From Deltaproteobacteria bacterium (GTDB lineage Bacteria; Desulfobacterota; Binatia; UBA12015), in contig VGTG01000023.1 of the NCBI GenBank assembly GCA_016874795.1, positions 1-48,163 of the forward strand: a stretch of 48,163 nucleotides of DNA, read 5' to 3'. The translations under genes and the position numbers were made by a program. Shown piece after piece: positions 31,185-39,884 of the stretch (the first letter of the stretch is position 1; every line of letters starts with the position of its first letter). Below the pieces are notes generated by a model. It had not been told where the DNA came from and made no database searches. It saw only the letters and a program-made list of their open reading frames with translations.

Positions 31185-32981
31185 GTGCCCCGCCATCTCC
31201 TGCTGCTTCTCACCCTGCTCGGTCTGCCGGGCCTGGTGGGGCGAGCGGAGGCTTTGCCGGACCTCGTGCCGGAGATCGCCTCGCTCAGCGTCGACTCGGA
31301 TGCGACGGTCGACCCGGGCGACGTCGCGGAAGGCTGCGCCGGCGCCGAGACCGGCCGCTTCCTGATCAAGTACGGCCTGCGCACGCGCAACGAGGGCGCC
31401 GACGACCTCGTCATGGGCGACCCAGGATGTCCGGACTGCCCGACCAATCCCGGCGCCGCGTGCGGCAACCCGTTCTACGAGTGCAGCACCGCGCACGGGC
31501 ACGCGCACTTCGAGAACTACGTTCGCGCCGATCTCCTCGACGACCAGGGCGCGGTCATCGCGGTCGGCGACAAGCAGGGTTTCTGTCTCCTCGACCTCGA
31601 GTGCGACCAGCCCCAGTACACCTGCGGATTTCAGGGGATCAGCGCGGGTTGCTCGGACGTGTACATCGAGGGCCTGCCGTGTCAGTACATCGACGTCACC
31701 GACGCAGGGCTCGCGCCGGGCTCCTACACCCTGCGCGTCATCGTCGATCCGCTCGATCGGATCCCCGAGGCGAACGAGACCAACAACGTGACCAGCACGC
31801 CGGTCACGATCGGTGCGCCGCCGCCGGCGTGCCCGGTCTACACGGCCTCCGATGTGCCGCTCGCAATCGACGATTTGTCGACGGTGACCTCGACGATCAC
31901 CGCTCCCGCGGTGAACGTGGATCGCGTTCGCGTCGTCAGCCTCCACGGCAGCCACACGTTCATGCAGGACCTCGAGTTCCGCTTGCGGAGCCCTTCCGGA
32001 ACCGAGGTGCTGGCAATCGACCGTGTGTGCGGCAGCGATCCCGGCTTCTCGCTCGATCTCTCGGACGCGGCGGGTCAGACGATCCCGTGTCCGCCGACGG
32101 ACGGCAATCTCTACCTGCCGAGCAACCCGCTCTCCGCCTTCGTCGGCGAGCCGGCGTCGGGAACCTGGTCTCTCGAGATCCGTGACACCGCGGGCGGCGA
32201 CGAAGGTTGGCTCGACGGCTGGGGTCTCGAGATCTGCCCGCAGTGCGGCAACGGCACGCTCGACCCGGGCGAGATCTGCGACGACGGGAACGAGCTCGAC
32301 GGCGACTGCTGCTCCGCGGCGTGTGACGAGGCGGCGACGGACGGCACGCCGTGCGACGGCTCGCCGCAGTGCCTCGTGGATGCGACGTGCGAGAGCGGCG
32401 CTTGCCAGGCGGGGACGATCTCGTGCGATCCGTGCCTCGTATGCGACCCGCCGAACGGCTGCGTTCCGCCGAGCGGCGTCCTCTGCGACTCGATGCCGGC
32501 GCGAAGCTCGAAGGTGACGATCCGGAAGCACCCGTTCGATCCGTCGCGGGACTCGCTGTCGTGGACCTGGGTGGCGGGGACGCCCGTCTCGCCGGTCGAC
32601 TTCGGCTCGCCGCTCTCGGTCACCGACCTCACACTGTGCGTCTACGACCAGGGGGGGCTGAAGCTCTCGGCGACGGCTCCCGCGGCCGGAACCTGCGCGG
32701 GCAAGCCGTGCTGGCAGTCGACGAACAAGGGACTCCACTACGAGGATCGCGACCGCACGCCGGACGGGATCGGCCAGCTCACGCTTCAGCCGGGAGATGC
32801 GGGCAAGGCGAGGATCAAGGCGAGCGGGCAGGGAGCGGCGCTCGGCGTGCCGGATCTGAGCTTCGTAGGCGAGGTGACGGTTCGCTTACGTCGCGGTGAC
32901 GGAACGCCGTGCTGGCAAGCGAGGTATCCGACGCCGACGCATAGTGATGCGCGTCGATATAAGGCATCGATCGCCCACTGA
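31185..32981 (+). CDS. Secreted lysyl-oxidase-like protein with P-domain, DUF4215 and shared C-terminal domain
   Basis: The 598-aa protein starts at a GTG (VPRHLLLLLTLLGLPGLVG, signal peptide). Residues ~25-210 are a bacterial lysyl oxidase domain: the copper site is H104-x-H106-x-H108 (STAHGHAHFENY), the probable cofactor Lys is K130 (VGDKQGFCLLD), and PCQYIDVTDAGLAPGSYTLR follows. Residues ~218-350 are a proprotein-convertase P-domain (SHTFMQDLEFRLRSPSGTEV, TWSLEIRDTAGGDEGWLDGW). A Cys-rich DUF4215-type repeat (CGNGTLDPGEICDDGNELDG) follows to ~430. Residues ~441-598 are the domain shared with the esterase at 1710 (DLTLCVYDQGG, LQPGDAGKARI). Copper-dependent oxidation of lysyl amines outside the cell is expected. 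Confidence 0.88.
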   Translation: MPRHLLLLLTLLGLPGLVGRAEALPDLVPEIASLSVDSDATVDPGDVAEGCAGAETGRFLIKYGLRTRNEGADDLVMGDPGCPDCPTNPGAACGNPFYECSTAHGHAHFENYVRADLLDDQGAVIAVGDKQGFCLLDLECDQPQYTCGFQGISAGCSDVYIEGLPCQYIDVTDAGLAPGSYTLRVIVDPLDRIPEANETNNVTSTPVTIGAPPPACPVYTASDVPLAIDDLSTVTSTITAPAVNVDRVRVVSLHGSHTFMQDLEFRLRSPSGTEVLAIDRVCGSDPGFSLDLSDAAGQTIPCPPTDGNLYLPSNPLSAFVGEPASGTWSLEIRDTAGGDEGWLDGWGLEICPQCGNGTLDPGEICDDGNELDGDCCSAACDEAATDGTPCDGSPQCLVDATCESGACQAGTISCDPCLVCDPPNGCVPPSGVLCDSMPARSSKVTIRKHPFDPSRDSLSWTWVAGTPVSPVDFGSPLSVTDLTLCVYDQGGLKLSATAPAAGTCAGKPCWQSTNKGLHYEDRDRTPDGIGQLTLQPGDAGKARIKASGQGAALGVPDLSFVGEVTVRLRRGDGTPCWQARYPTPTHSDARRYKASIAH

Positions 32982-33064
32982 ACCGAGTCGTTCCGTAGGT
33001 GCTCCGCCGAGCGAACGCCGTCCAACCCTCTGCCGATTCACCGAATGGAGGTGTCGGCGGTGCA

Positions 33065-34612
33065 CTAGGGAACGCCGGCGATCGGCTGCATCGCGACGTC
33101 GCACACGCCGCCGACCGCGACCGTCTCGGGAACGCCTTCGCCCGCGCACGTCTCGCCGCTCGCGCGCACGCGGCACGTCGCCTCGAACGGCTCGCCGGCG
33201 GAGAGCCAGCTCGGCGTCTTCCGGTGACGGCCGACCGTCGGGAACCGGCAGCCGCGCGGCGTGCCGTAGGGTGAGCACATCGAAGGACGCGCGAGCGCGA
33301 TCTTCCTCCCGTCGATGACGAAGCCGGGATAGGTGTCGGTGATCTCGACGACGTCGTTCGTCGCCTCGTCGCGCACCGTCGCCTCGCGGAAGAGGTAACC
33401 CGAGCCCTGCGGCGCGTCGACGTGGATCCGCTCGTTCGCGATCAGCGCGAGCTGATCGCCGCGCCGCGCGACCGCGCCGCTGATGTACTCGAGCCGCGGC
33501 TGGTCCGGGAAGCACTTCCCCATCGCGGGCGGGTGGTAGTAGTGGCGGAGCCGACCGAGGCCGCTCGGCGACTCGCCGGGGAACACGGTCGCGAGAGCCG
33601 CTTCGTCGCCGAAGAGGATCCGCTCCACGTCGCCGGCGTTCTGCGCGTACATCCGCTGCAGCTTCGCGTAGCGCTCGTGGCTCGCGAGGTCCGGGCGAAG
33701 GAAGCAGCCCGTCAAGCCCGAAGTCTGGGTCAGGAGCTCGTCCCAGATGTTGTACTGCGAGACCGACGAGGCGACGCCCTCGTAGTCCCCCGTCGAGCGG
33801 CAGCCCTGGCCGCGCGAGCAGCTCCGGCCGCGGTTCCGGATCGAGAGTGCGATCACGTTCCGCTCGCAGGCGCCGTACGCGCTGCAGCCGCGATCGAGGT
33901 GGCCCTCGTAGAGCGCGGTCCGCATCACGTAGTCGAGCTGCCGCGCCCGTGCGAGCGATCCCGCGGGCCAGCGGCCACGGCTCGCGGCCGCGTACGCGTC
34001 CCACGCGCGCTGCAGTGCGGCGCGCCGTCCGATCAGGCGCTCGTTCGACGCCTCGCACTGCGGCGAGGCATGGAAGTCGCGCACGATCGCGTCGACCTCG
34101 CTGCCCGCGAGTGAGGCGTTCGCGGCGAGCTGCGCCGGACGCGGCGGGTCGAAGCGCGGCGGCTTGTCCATCGCATACAGGTTCCGGACGTCGAGCACGT
34201 GCGAGACGCCGGGCGGACAGACGTGGCTCTCGACCTTCCTCGCCTCCCGCTCCTTCGAGACCTCCTCGAACCGCGCGGTGGAGGCGGGCGTCGCACGCCG
34301 CGCGTCGACGACGAGCTCGAACCCGACGTACGGCGTGCCACCGGCATCGGTGAGCGGCCGCCCGTCGCGCACGACGAGGCACGGCACGACGGAGCTGCCC
34401 TGTGCCAGCGTGCCCGCAGGCGCGGTCGAGCCACTCTGCGCGAAGCGAGCCGCGTCGTAGTACGGGATCTCGAGCGGGCCGTTGAAGCGGTAGACGGTCA
34501 TCACGGGCGTCGCCGGGATCGCAGCGGCGCCGAACGACAGCGACGGCACGGCGACGGCGCAGAGAGTCGCCGTCGCCGCCAGCGCGAGCGAGAGCGCGAA
34601 GCGCGGCTGCAC
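33065..34612 (-). CDS. Secreted protein of unknown function (515 aa)
   Basis: The protein starts MQPRFALSLALAATATLCAV and has a signal peptide cut near SFGAAA. The rest is soluble, with several cysteines (CPPGVSHVLDV, DRGCSAYGACERN, GRSCSRGQGC, TGCFLRPDL). Aromatic motifs stand out (TVYRFNGPLEIPYYDAARF; VSQYNIWDELLTQTSGLTGC; LRHYYHPPAMGKCFPDQP). It begins by treating 'pretty' substrate-like strands but shows no catalytic motif I can name. It is 1 bp upstream of the convergent-strand PNPOx-fold gene stop, that is, just downstream of it in the same transcript. It is convergent with the lysyl-oxidase-like gene. I do not recognise a family. Confidence 0.7.
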   Translation of the reverse strand: MQPRFALSLALAATATLCAVAVPSLSFGAAAIPATPVMTVYRFNGPLEIPYYDAARFAQSGSTAPAGTLAQGSSVVPCLVVRDGRPLTDAGGTPYVGFELVVDARRATPASTARFEEVSKEREARKVESHVCPPGVSHVLDVRNLYAMDKPPRFDPPRPAQLAANASLAGSEVDAIVRDFHASPQCEASNERLIGRRAALQRAWDAYAAASRGRWPAGSLARARQLDYVMRTALYEGHLDRGCSAYGACERNVIALSIRNRGRSCSRGQGCRSTGDYEGVASSVSQYNIWDELLTQTSGLTGCFLRPDLASHERYAKLQRMYAQNAGDVERILFGDEAALATVFPGESPSGLGRLRHYYHPPAMGKCFPDQPRLEYISGAVARRGDQLALIANERIHVDAPQGSGYLFREATVRDEATNDVVEITDTYPGFVIDGRKIALARPSMCSPYGTPRGCRFPTVGRHRKTPSWLSAGEPFEATCRVRASGETCAGEGVPETVAVGGVCDVAMQPIAGVP

Positions 34613-34613
34613 G

Positions 34614-34991
34614 TCAGCCGTCCAGGGTGATCGCGAGGATGACGCGCTTCTCGAGGCCGCCGAAGATCCGCCGGAAGAACGTTCCGATGCGCATCTGCCA
34701 GCCGTACTTCGCGTCGAGCGCCTCGTACGCGCGCTTCTCGTACGCGGGATCGTCCACGACGACGCCCGTCCCGTCCTCCCACGGCCCGAGGACCTTGCCC
34801 GTCAGGTTGCAGCGCGCGACGCGGACCTTCGGATTCCGCCGGAGGCGCTTCACCTTGAACGAGTCGCGCAGGGTGAAGACGACGAGCTTGCCGTCGAGCG
34901 GTGCCGCCCACACGGCAGTTTCGACGCCGGTTCCGTCGCGCTTGTACGTGACCAGGCTGACGTACGGTTCGCGGTCGAGCGAAGTCCCCAT
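34614..34991 (-). CDS. PPOx-class F420-dependent oxidoreductase family protein
   Basis: The 125-aa split-barrel protein starts MGTSLDREPYVSLVTYKRDG after a G-rich ribosome site. GTGVETAVWAAPLDGKLVVF, SFKVKRLRRNPKVRVARCN and GKVLGPWEDGTGVVVDDPAY are typical of TIGR03666-like PPOx F420 proteins. It is divergent from plsB and 1 bp before the 515-aa secreted protein gene on the same strand. The substrate is unknown. Confidence 0.88.
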   Translation of the reverse strand: MGTSLDREPYVSLVTYKRDGTGVETAVWAAPLDGKLVVFTLRDSFKVKRLRRNPKVRVARCNLTGKVLGPWEDGTGVVVDDPAYEKRAYEALDAKYGWQMRIGTFFRRIFGGLEKRVILAITLDG

Positions 34992-35124
34992 CGTGCCCCT
35001 CTGCCTCCCGAGCCCGAGACTACCCGCCGGCGCGCCGACGAGCGAGCGACGGAGCAAGTGACGCGGAGCGACCGTCGACGATCGGCCTCTGGACGAAGGG
35101 GACGGCTTCCTTCAAGACGGGAGG

Positions 35125-37545
35125 ATGAGCACGACCGGCGTCGCTTCTCCGGAGCCGGCACGTCCCCGGACGACCGCCCAGGTCGACGGCGACGTGTGGC
35201 CGGGTCGCCCGGGAGAGCACGTCGTCTTTCTGCTCGACGCTTCGAGCCGGCTCGAGGAGCGCATCCTGCGCGACTGGATCGCGGAGCACCGGCCGTCGAA
35301 CGGATCCTCGGCGCCGGTCGACGTCCTCTCCCTGCCTCCCTCGCGGCGGCGCCCGCGGAAGCCGAGCCGGGACGCCTCGCTCGAAACGCTCCTCGCCGGC
35401 GGCGAGGACATGCTCCTCGCGCCCCTCCGCGTCGCTTGGGAGCGAGGCACGGCGGACGGCGTCCGCGAGAACCCGCTGAAGGAGCTCTTGACCGTCGGCG
35501 ACCCGCGCGATCCCGGCCGCCTGCGCCAGTCGTGGATCCTGCGCCGCCATCCGCAGAGATGCCACGTCGTCGTCGCCGCGCCGGCGCGCACGTCCGAGCT
35601 GCGCGAGCGCTGGCGGGAGCAGGGTGGTGCGGACTTCACACAGACCTCCGGGCTGCCCGAGTTCGTCGAGCGTCAAGCCATGCTCGCGCTCGAGCGCGCC
35701 GAGAGGCGCTTGCGCGGCCAGCGGTACAAGGTGCCGAAGCTCGTGCGCGAGGACATCCTCGCGCGTGCCACGTTCCGCGCCGGCGTCGCGAAGCTCGCGC
35801 GCTCGCTCGATCTGCCGGAGAAGAGCGTCGCGGAGCGCGCCGGGCGCTACCTCCGCGAGATCGCGGCGACCCACAGTCCGTACGTGATCGATCTCTCGGC
35901 GCACCTGATCCATCTCCTCTACACGCAGGGGTACTCCGAGGCGCTGCACTACGATCGCCAGCGCCTGGAGGAGATCTACGGGCTGGGGCAGCGGCATCCG
36001 CTCGTCTTCCTGCCGTCGCACAAGTCGAACCTCGACCATCTCGTGCTGCAATACGCGCTGCACGAGAACGGGCATCCGCCGAACCACACGGCCGGCGGCA
36101 TCAACATGAACTTCTTCCCGGTCGGCCCGCTCGTGCGGCGAAGCGGCGTCTTCTTCATCCGCCGGACGTTCAAGGACAACGAGGTCTACAAGTTCGTCCT
36201 GCGGCAGTACGTCGACTACCTGATCGAGAAGCGCTTCTCCCTCGAGTGGTACATCGAAGGCGGCCGCTCCCGCTCCGGGAAGCTCCTGCCGCCGCGTCTC
36301 GGGCTCCTCGCCTACGTCGCGGACGCGTACAAGCGCGGCAAGGCGGAGGACGTCTTCCTGATCCCAGTCTCGATCGCGTACGACCAGATCCAGGACGTCG
36401 GCGACTACGTCGCCGAGCAGAGAGGCGCCAAGAAGCAGAAGGAGTCCTTCGGCTGGATGGTGCACATGATCCGCTCGCTGCGGCGTCGCTACGGGCAGAT
36501 CTACATCAGCTTCGGCGAGCCCGTCTCGCTGCGCGCGGCTCTCGGCGAGCACGACGACGCCTCCGAGATCGATCCGGACGAGCAGGACCTCGCGATCCAG
36601 AAGCTCGCCTTCGAGGTCGCGGTGCGGATCGACCGCGTGACGCCGATCACCTCGACGTCGCTCGTGACGCTCGCCCTTCTCGGCGTCGGCGACCGCGCTC
36701 TCTCGCTCGCGGAGACGCGCGCGACGCTCGACACGCTCCTCGAGTACGTCACGCGGCGCCAGCTTCCGGTGACCGACGAGTTCGAGCTCGGCTCCGACGA
36801 GGGCCTGCAGCGCGCGCTCGACGCTCTCGTCGACTCCGGCGTGCTGTCCTGCTTCTCGGAGGGTCCCGACTGCGTCTACCGGATCGCCGACGAGAAGCAC
36901 CTGACGGCCGCGTACTACCGGAACACGATCATCCACTTCTTCCTCGCCGGAGCGATCGCCGAGCTGGCGCTGCTGCGCGCCGCGGAGCCCGAGGTCGGCG
37001 ACGCCGCGGCGGAGTTCGAGGCGGAAGCGCTCCGTTTGCGCGACCTGCTCAAGTTCGAGTTCTTCTTCGCGGAGAAGGAAGCGTTCCGCGACGAGCTCGT
37101 GGCGGACCTCGACGTGCGCGCGAGCGGCTGGCGCGACGCGCTGGCTCTCGGCGCGGACGAGATCCACGGGGTCGCGCGACGCATGCGGCCGCTCCTCGCG
37201 CACCGCGTGCTGCGGCCGTTCCTCGAGGGGTATCAGGTCGTCGCGGACGGTCTCGAGATCGCACCCGCGGACAAGAAGCTCGACGAGGCCGCGTTCCTCT
37301 CGACCTGCACCGGCCTCGGGAAGCAGTACGTGCTGCAGAGACGGATCCGGAGCCCCGAGTCGGTCTCGCGCGTCGTCTTCCAGACGGCGCTGCAGCTCGC
37401 GCGGAACCGCGGGCTCGTCGATCCGGGCGGCGAGGACCTCGCGGCGCGGCGATCGACTTTCGCCGAGGAAGTGCAGGGTGCGGTGCGGCGCATCGACGCG
37501 ATCGATTCGATCGCCGCGGGCCGGCGCGCGGGGCTGATCCCCTGA
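35125..37545 (+). CDS. plsB: Glycerol-3-phosphate 1-O-acyltransferase
   Basis: The 806-aa protein has the length of PlsB. The acyltransferase core carries block I HKSNLD within PSHKSNLDHLVLQYAL (catalytic His299, Asp304), then INMNFFPVGPLVRRSGVFFI (block II), EWYIEGGRSRSGKLLPPRLG (block III) and IPVSIAYDQI (block IV). The N-terminal helical and C-terminal regions (YYRNTIIHFFLAGAIAELAL) match the membrane-associated enzyme. It makes lysophosphatidic acid from acyl-ACP/CoA and G3P, the first step of phospholipid synthesis. It leads a plus-strand unit with the PBP4-like and 2-hydroxyacid dehydrogenase genes. Confidence 0.96.
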   Translation: MSTTGVASPEPARPRTTAQVDGDVWPGRPGEHVVFLLDASSRLEERILRDWIAEHRPSNGSSAPVDVLSLPPSRRRPRKPSRDASLETLLAGGEDMLLAPLRVAWERGTADGVRENPLKELLTVGDPRDPGRLRQSWILRRHPQRCHVVVAAPARTSELRERWREQGGADFTQTSGLPEFVERQAMLALERAERRLRGQRYKVPKLVREDILARATFRAGVAKLARSLDLPEKSVAERAGRYLREIAATHSPYVIDLSAHLIHLLYTQGYSEALHYDRQRLEEIYGLGQRHPLVFLPSHKSNLDHLVLQYALHENGHPPNHTAGGINMNFFPVGPLVRRSGVFFIRRTFKDNEVYKFVLRQYVDYLIEKRFSLEWYIEGGRSRSGKLLPPRLGLLAYVADAYKRGKAEDVFLIPVSIAYDQIQDVGDYVAEQRGAKKQKESFGWMVHMIRSLRRRYGQIYISFGEPVSLRAALGEHDDASEIDPDEQDLAIQKLAFEVAVRIDRVTPITSTSLVTLALLGVGDRALSLAETRATLDTLLEYVTRRQLPVTDEFELGSDEGLQRALDALVDSGVLSCFSEGPDCVYRIADEKHLTAAYYRNTIIHFFLAGAIAELALLRAAEPEVGDAAAEFEAEALRLRDLLKFEFFFAEKEAFRDELVADLDVRASGWRDALALGADEIHGVARRMRPLLAHRVLRPFLEGYQVVADGLEIAPADKKLDEAAFLSTCTGLGKQYVLQRRIRSPESVSRVVFQTALQLARNRGLVDPGGEDLAARRSTFAEEVQGAVRRIDAIDSIAAGRRAGLIP

Positions 37546-37580
37546 GCGCGCGTGGCGGAAGATTCTCGGAGCGGCTTTTC

Positions 37581-38807
37581 GTGCGCGCTCTTCTCGCTAT
37601 CGTATGGGCGACGTGCGCTGCGGCCGTGTCGCACGCGTCTCTCGTGCTCGCGGTCGAGCCGCCGTATCAGGCCCTCGCCCGCCGCACCGTCGGCGTCGGC
37701 CAGGGTGTGTACGCCGTCGCAGCGGACGGGACCGTCCTCGCCTCGGAGGCGGCCGATCGCCCCGTGCATCCGGCTTCGGTCAGCAAGATCCCGACGACGA
37801 CGGCGCTTCTGCACGAGCTCGGACCGAACTACCGCTTCGCGACGACGCTCCGTGGGATCGGCGGCGTGCGCGAGGGCGCGGTGTGGGGCGATCTCGTCGT
37901 CGACGGCTCGGGCGATCCGTTCCTCGTCGCGGAGAGCGCCGCTCTGATCCTCGCGGAGCTCTCGCAGGCGGGCGTCGATCGCGTCGGGGGGAGCCTGCGC
38001 GTGCACGGCGATCTCTTCTTCAACTGGAAGCCCGATCCCGGCGGACGGGCGTTCGAGCTCGCCCTCAGCGGACGGATCGATCCCGCGACGTGGCGCGCCG
38101 CGGCTGCTCGGCTCGGTGCGCGCGTGAACGGAGCTCCGACGGGACTCGCCTTCGAGAACGCGCGGCCGATGCCCGCTTCCGTCGCGCCGGGTCCCGCGGA
38201 TCCCCTCCTCCTCGTGCACCTCTCGCCGAGCCTGCAGCGTATCCTGAAGGAGCTGAACGGCTATTCGAACAACGTCTTCCACCCGCTCTCGGAGAGGATC
38301 GGAGGGCCCGCGGCCGTCGAGCGGCTCGCGCGCGCGAGCGTGCCGTCCGAGCTCGCCGACGAGATCGTGATCACGAACGCGGCGGGAGCGGGGACGGCGA
38401 ACCGCATCAGCCCGCGCGCCTCCGTCGCGCTCGTGCGCGCTCTCGATCGCGAGGTCGCGCGCCACGGGCTGACGCTCGCAGACGTGCTCCCCGTCGCGGG
38501 CGTCGATCGGGGAACGCTCGACGGGCGCTTCGACGAGCCGGATCTCCGCGGCACCGTCGTCGGCAAGACGGGCACCTACGGCTCACTCGGCGCTTCCGCT
38601 CTCGCGGGGGTCGCGCGCACGCGGCGATGGGGCGACGTGACGTTCGCGATCCTGAACCGCGACGTGCCGGTCGACGAGGCGCGCCGGCGGCAGAACGCGT
38701 TCGTCACGGCCCTCTTGCACGACGCGGGCCCGGTACCGCTCGACGTCGTGCCCGTCGACTCGCCGATCCTCGTCGACGAGCGCATCGAGACGAGGAGCGG
38801 CGGTTGA
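37581..38807 (+). CDS. dacB: PBP4-type D-alanyl-D-alanine carboxypeptidase/endopeptidase
   Basis: The 408-aa protein starts at GTG 37581 (VRALLAIVWATCAAAVSHAS, signal peptide). The serine peptidase S13 motifs are complete: SxxK at Ser66-Lys69 (ASVSKIPTTTALL), SxN at 229-231 (GYSNNVF) and KTG at 329-331 (VVGKTGTYGSLGAS). It trims or cleaves peptidoglycan cross-links in the periplasm. It is slightly short for DacB, with a reduced insertion between SxxK and SxN. It is 35 bp after plsB and overlaps the next start by 4 bp. Confidence 0.92.
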   Translation: MRALLAIVWATCAAAVSHASLVLAVEPPYQALARRTVGVGQGVYAVAADGTVLASEAADRPVHPASVSKIPTTTALLHELGPNYRFATTLRGIGGVREGAVWGDLVVDGSGDPFLVAESAALILAELSQAGVDRVGGSLRVHGDLFFNWKPDPGGRAFELALSGRIDPATWRAAAARLGARVNGAPTGLAFENARPMPASVAPGPADPLLLVHLSPSLQRILKELNGYSNNVFHPLSERIGGPAAVERLARASVPSELADEIVITNAAGAGTANRISPRASVALVRALDREVARHGLTLADVLPVAGVDRGTLDGRFDEPDLRGTVVGKTGTYGSLGASALAGVARTRRWGDVTFAILNRDVPVDEARRRQNAFVTALLHDAGPVPLDVVPVDSPILVDERIETRSGG

Positions 38808-39826
38808 GCCGCGCGCGCGAGGGCCGTCCGCGCATCGTCGTCCTCGACGGGTACACGCTCAATCCGGGCGACAACCCCTGGACGGAGCTCGGCGCGCTCG
38901 GCGAGATCGAGGTCTTCGACCGCTCGAGCCCGGGCGAGGTCGTCTCGCGCGCAAGCGGAGCGGAGATCGTCGTCACGAACAAGGCCGTGCTCACGGCGGA
39001 GGCGATCGCGGAGCTCCCGCACCTCCGCTTCGTCGCGGTCACCGCGACCGGCTACGACGTCGTCGACGGGAAGGCGGCGCGCGCACGCGGCATCCCCGTG
39101 TCGAACGTGCCCGAGTACGGCACCGATTCGGTCGCGCAGCACACGATCGCGCTCCTCCTCGAGCTGACGAACGCCGTCGGCGAGCACGACCGCGCCGTGC
39201 ACGAGGGTGAGTGGGCGCGGTCGCCGGACTTCTGCCTCTGGCACCGCTCGCCGCTCGAGCTCACCGGTCTCGCGTTCGGCGTCGTCGGCTTCGGTACGAT
39301 CGGCCGTCGCGTCGGGCGGCTCGCGAGCGCGCTCGGGATGCGCGTGATCGCCACCGGGCGTCCGGGCGGCTCGGCCTCGTCGACCGTCTCGCGTTCCGAG
39401 CCGGACTTCGCTCCGCCCGCGTGGCGGTCTCTCGACGAGCTCTTTGCCGAGGCGGACGTCGTGAGCCTGCACTGTCCGCTCACCGCGGAGAACGAGCGCT
39501 TCGTCGACGCGGCACGGCTCGCGCGCATGAAGCCGACGGCGCTCTTCCTCAACACGGCACGCGGCGGTCTCGTCGACGAGGCTGCGCTCGCGGAGGCCCT
39601 CCGCCGCGGCGTGATCGCGGGAGCGGCGGTCGACGTCGTCTCGCGGGAGCCGATCGATCCGGGGAATCCGCTCTCGACGGCGCCTCGATGTCTCGTCACC
39701 CCGCACCTCGCCTGGGCGAGCCTCGCCGCGCGGCGGCGTCTGATGGCGACCACCGTCGAGAACGTCCGGGCGTTCCTCGAAGGGTCGCCGATCCACGTGG
39801 TGAACCCCGGCTCCGGAGTCGATTGA
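38804..39826 (+). CDS. D-2-hydroxyacid dehydrogenase (glycerate/hydroxypyruvate reductase-like)
   Basis: The 340-aa protein uses a TTG start overlapping the dacB stop (TTGA); no better in-frame start precedes the homology (GRPRIVVLDGYTLNPGDNPW). The NAD-binding loop is FGVVGFGTIGRRVGRLASAL. The catalytic residues lie in LFLNTARGGLVDEAAL (Arg), SREPIDPGNPL (Glu) and LVTPHLAWAS (His). It reduces a 2-keto acid, as in hprA-like glycerate dehydrogenases, in the cytoplasm. The overlap suggests obligatory co-translation with dacB. Confidence 0.94.
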   Translation: MSRAREGRPRIVVLDGYTLNPGDNPWTELGALGEIEVFDRSSPGEVVSRASGAEIVVTNKAVLTAEAIAELPHLRFVAVTATGYDVVDGKAARARGIPVSNVPEYGTDSVAQHTIALLLELTNAVGEHDRAVHEGEWARSPDFCLWHRSPLELTGLAFGVVGFGTIGRRVGRLASALGMRVIATGRPGGSASSTVSRSEPDFAPPAWRSLDELFAEADVVSLHCPLTAENERFVDAARLARMKPTALFLNTARGGLVDEAALAEALRRGVIAGAAVDVVSREPIDPGNPLSTAPRCLVTPHLAWASLAARRRLMATTVENVRAFLEGSPIHVVNPGSGVD

Positions 39827-39884
39827 CCGGTAGAAGCCGGGCGTGGTTAGACGGAACGTTCCCGAGGTACACCGGAGGCCGTCG

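Noticed and set aside
35020-37203. Long minus-strand frame opposite plsB
   Set aside because: Its composition is that of an antisense shadow and it covers a gene with complete PlsB motifs.
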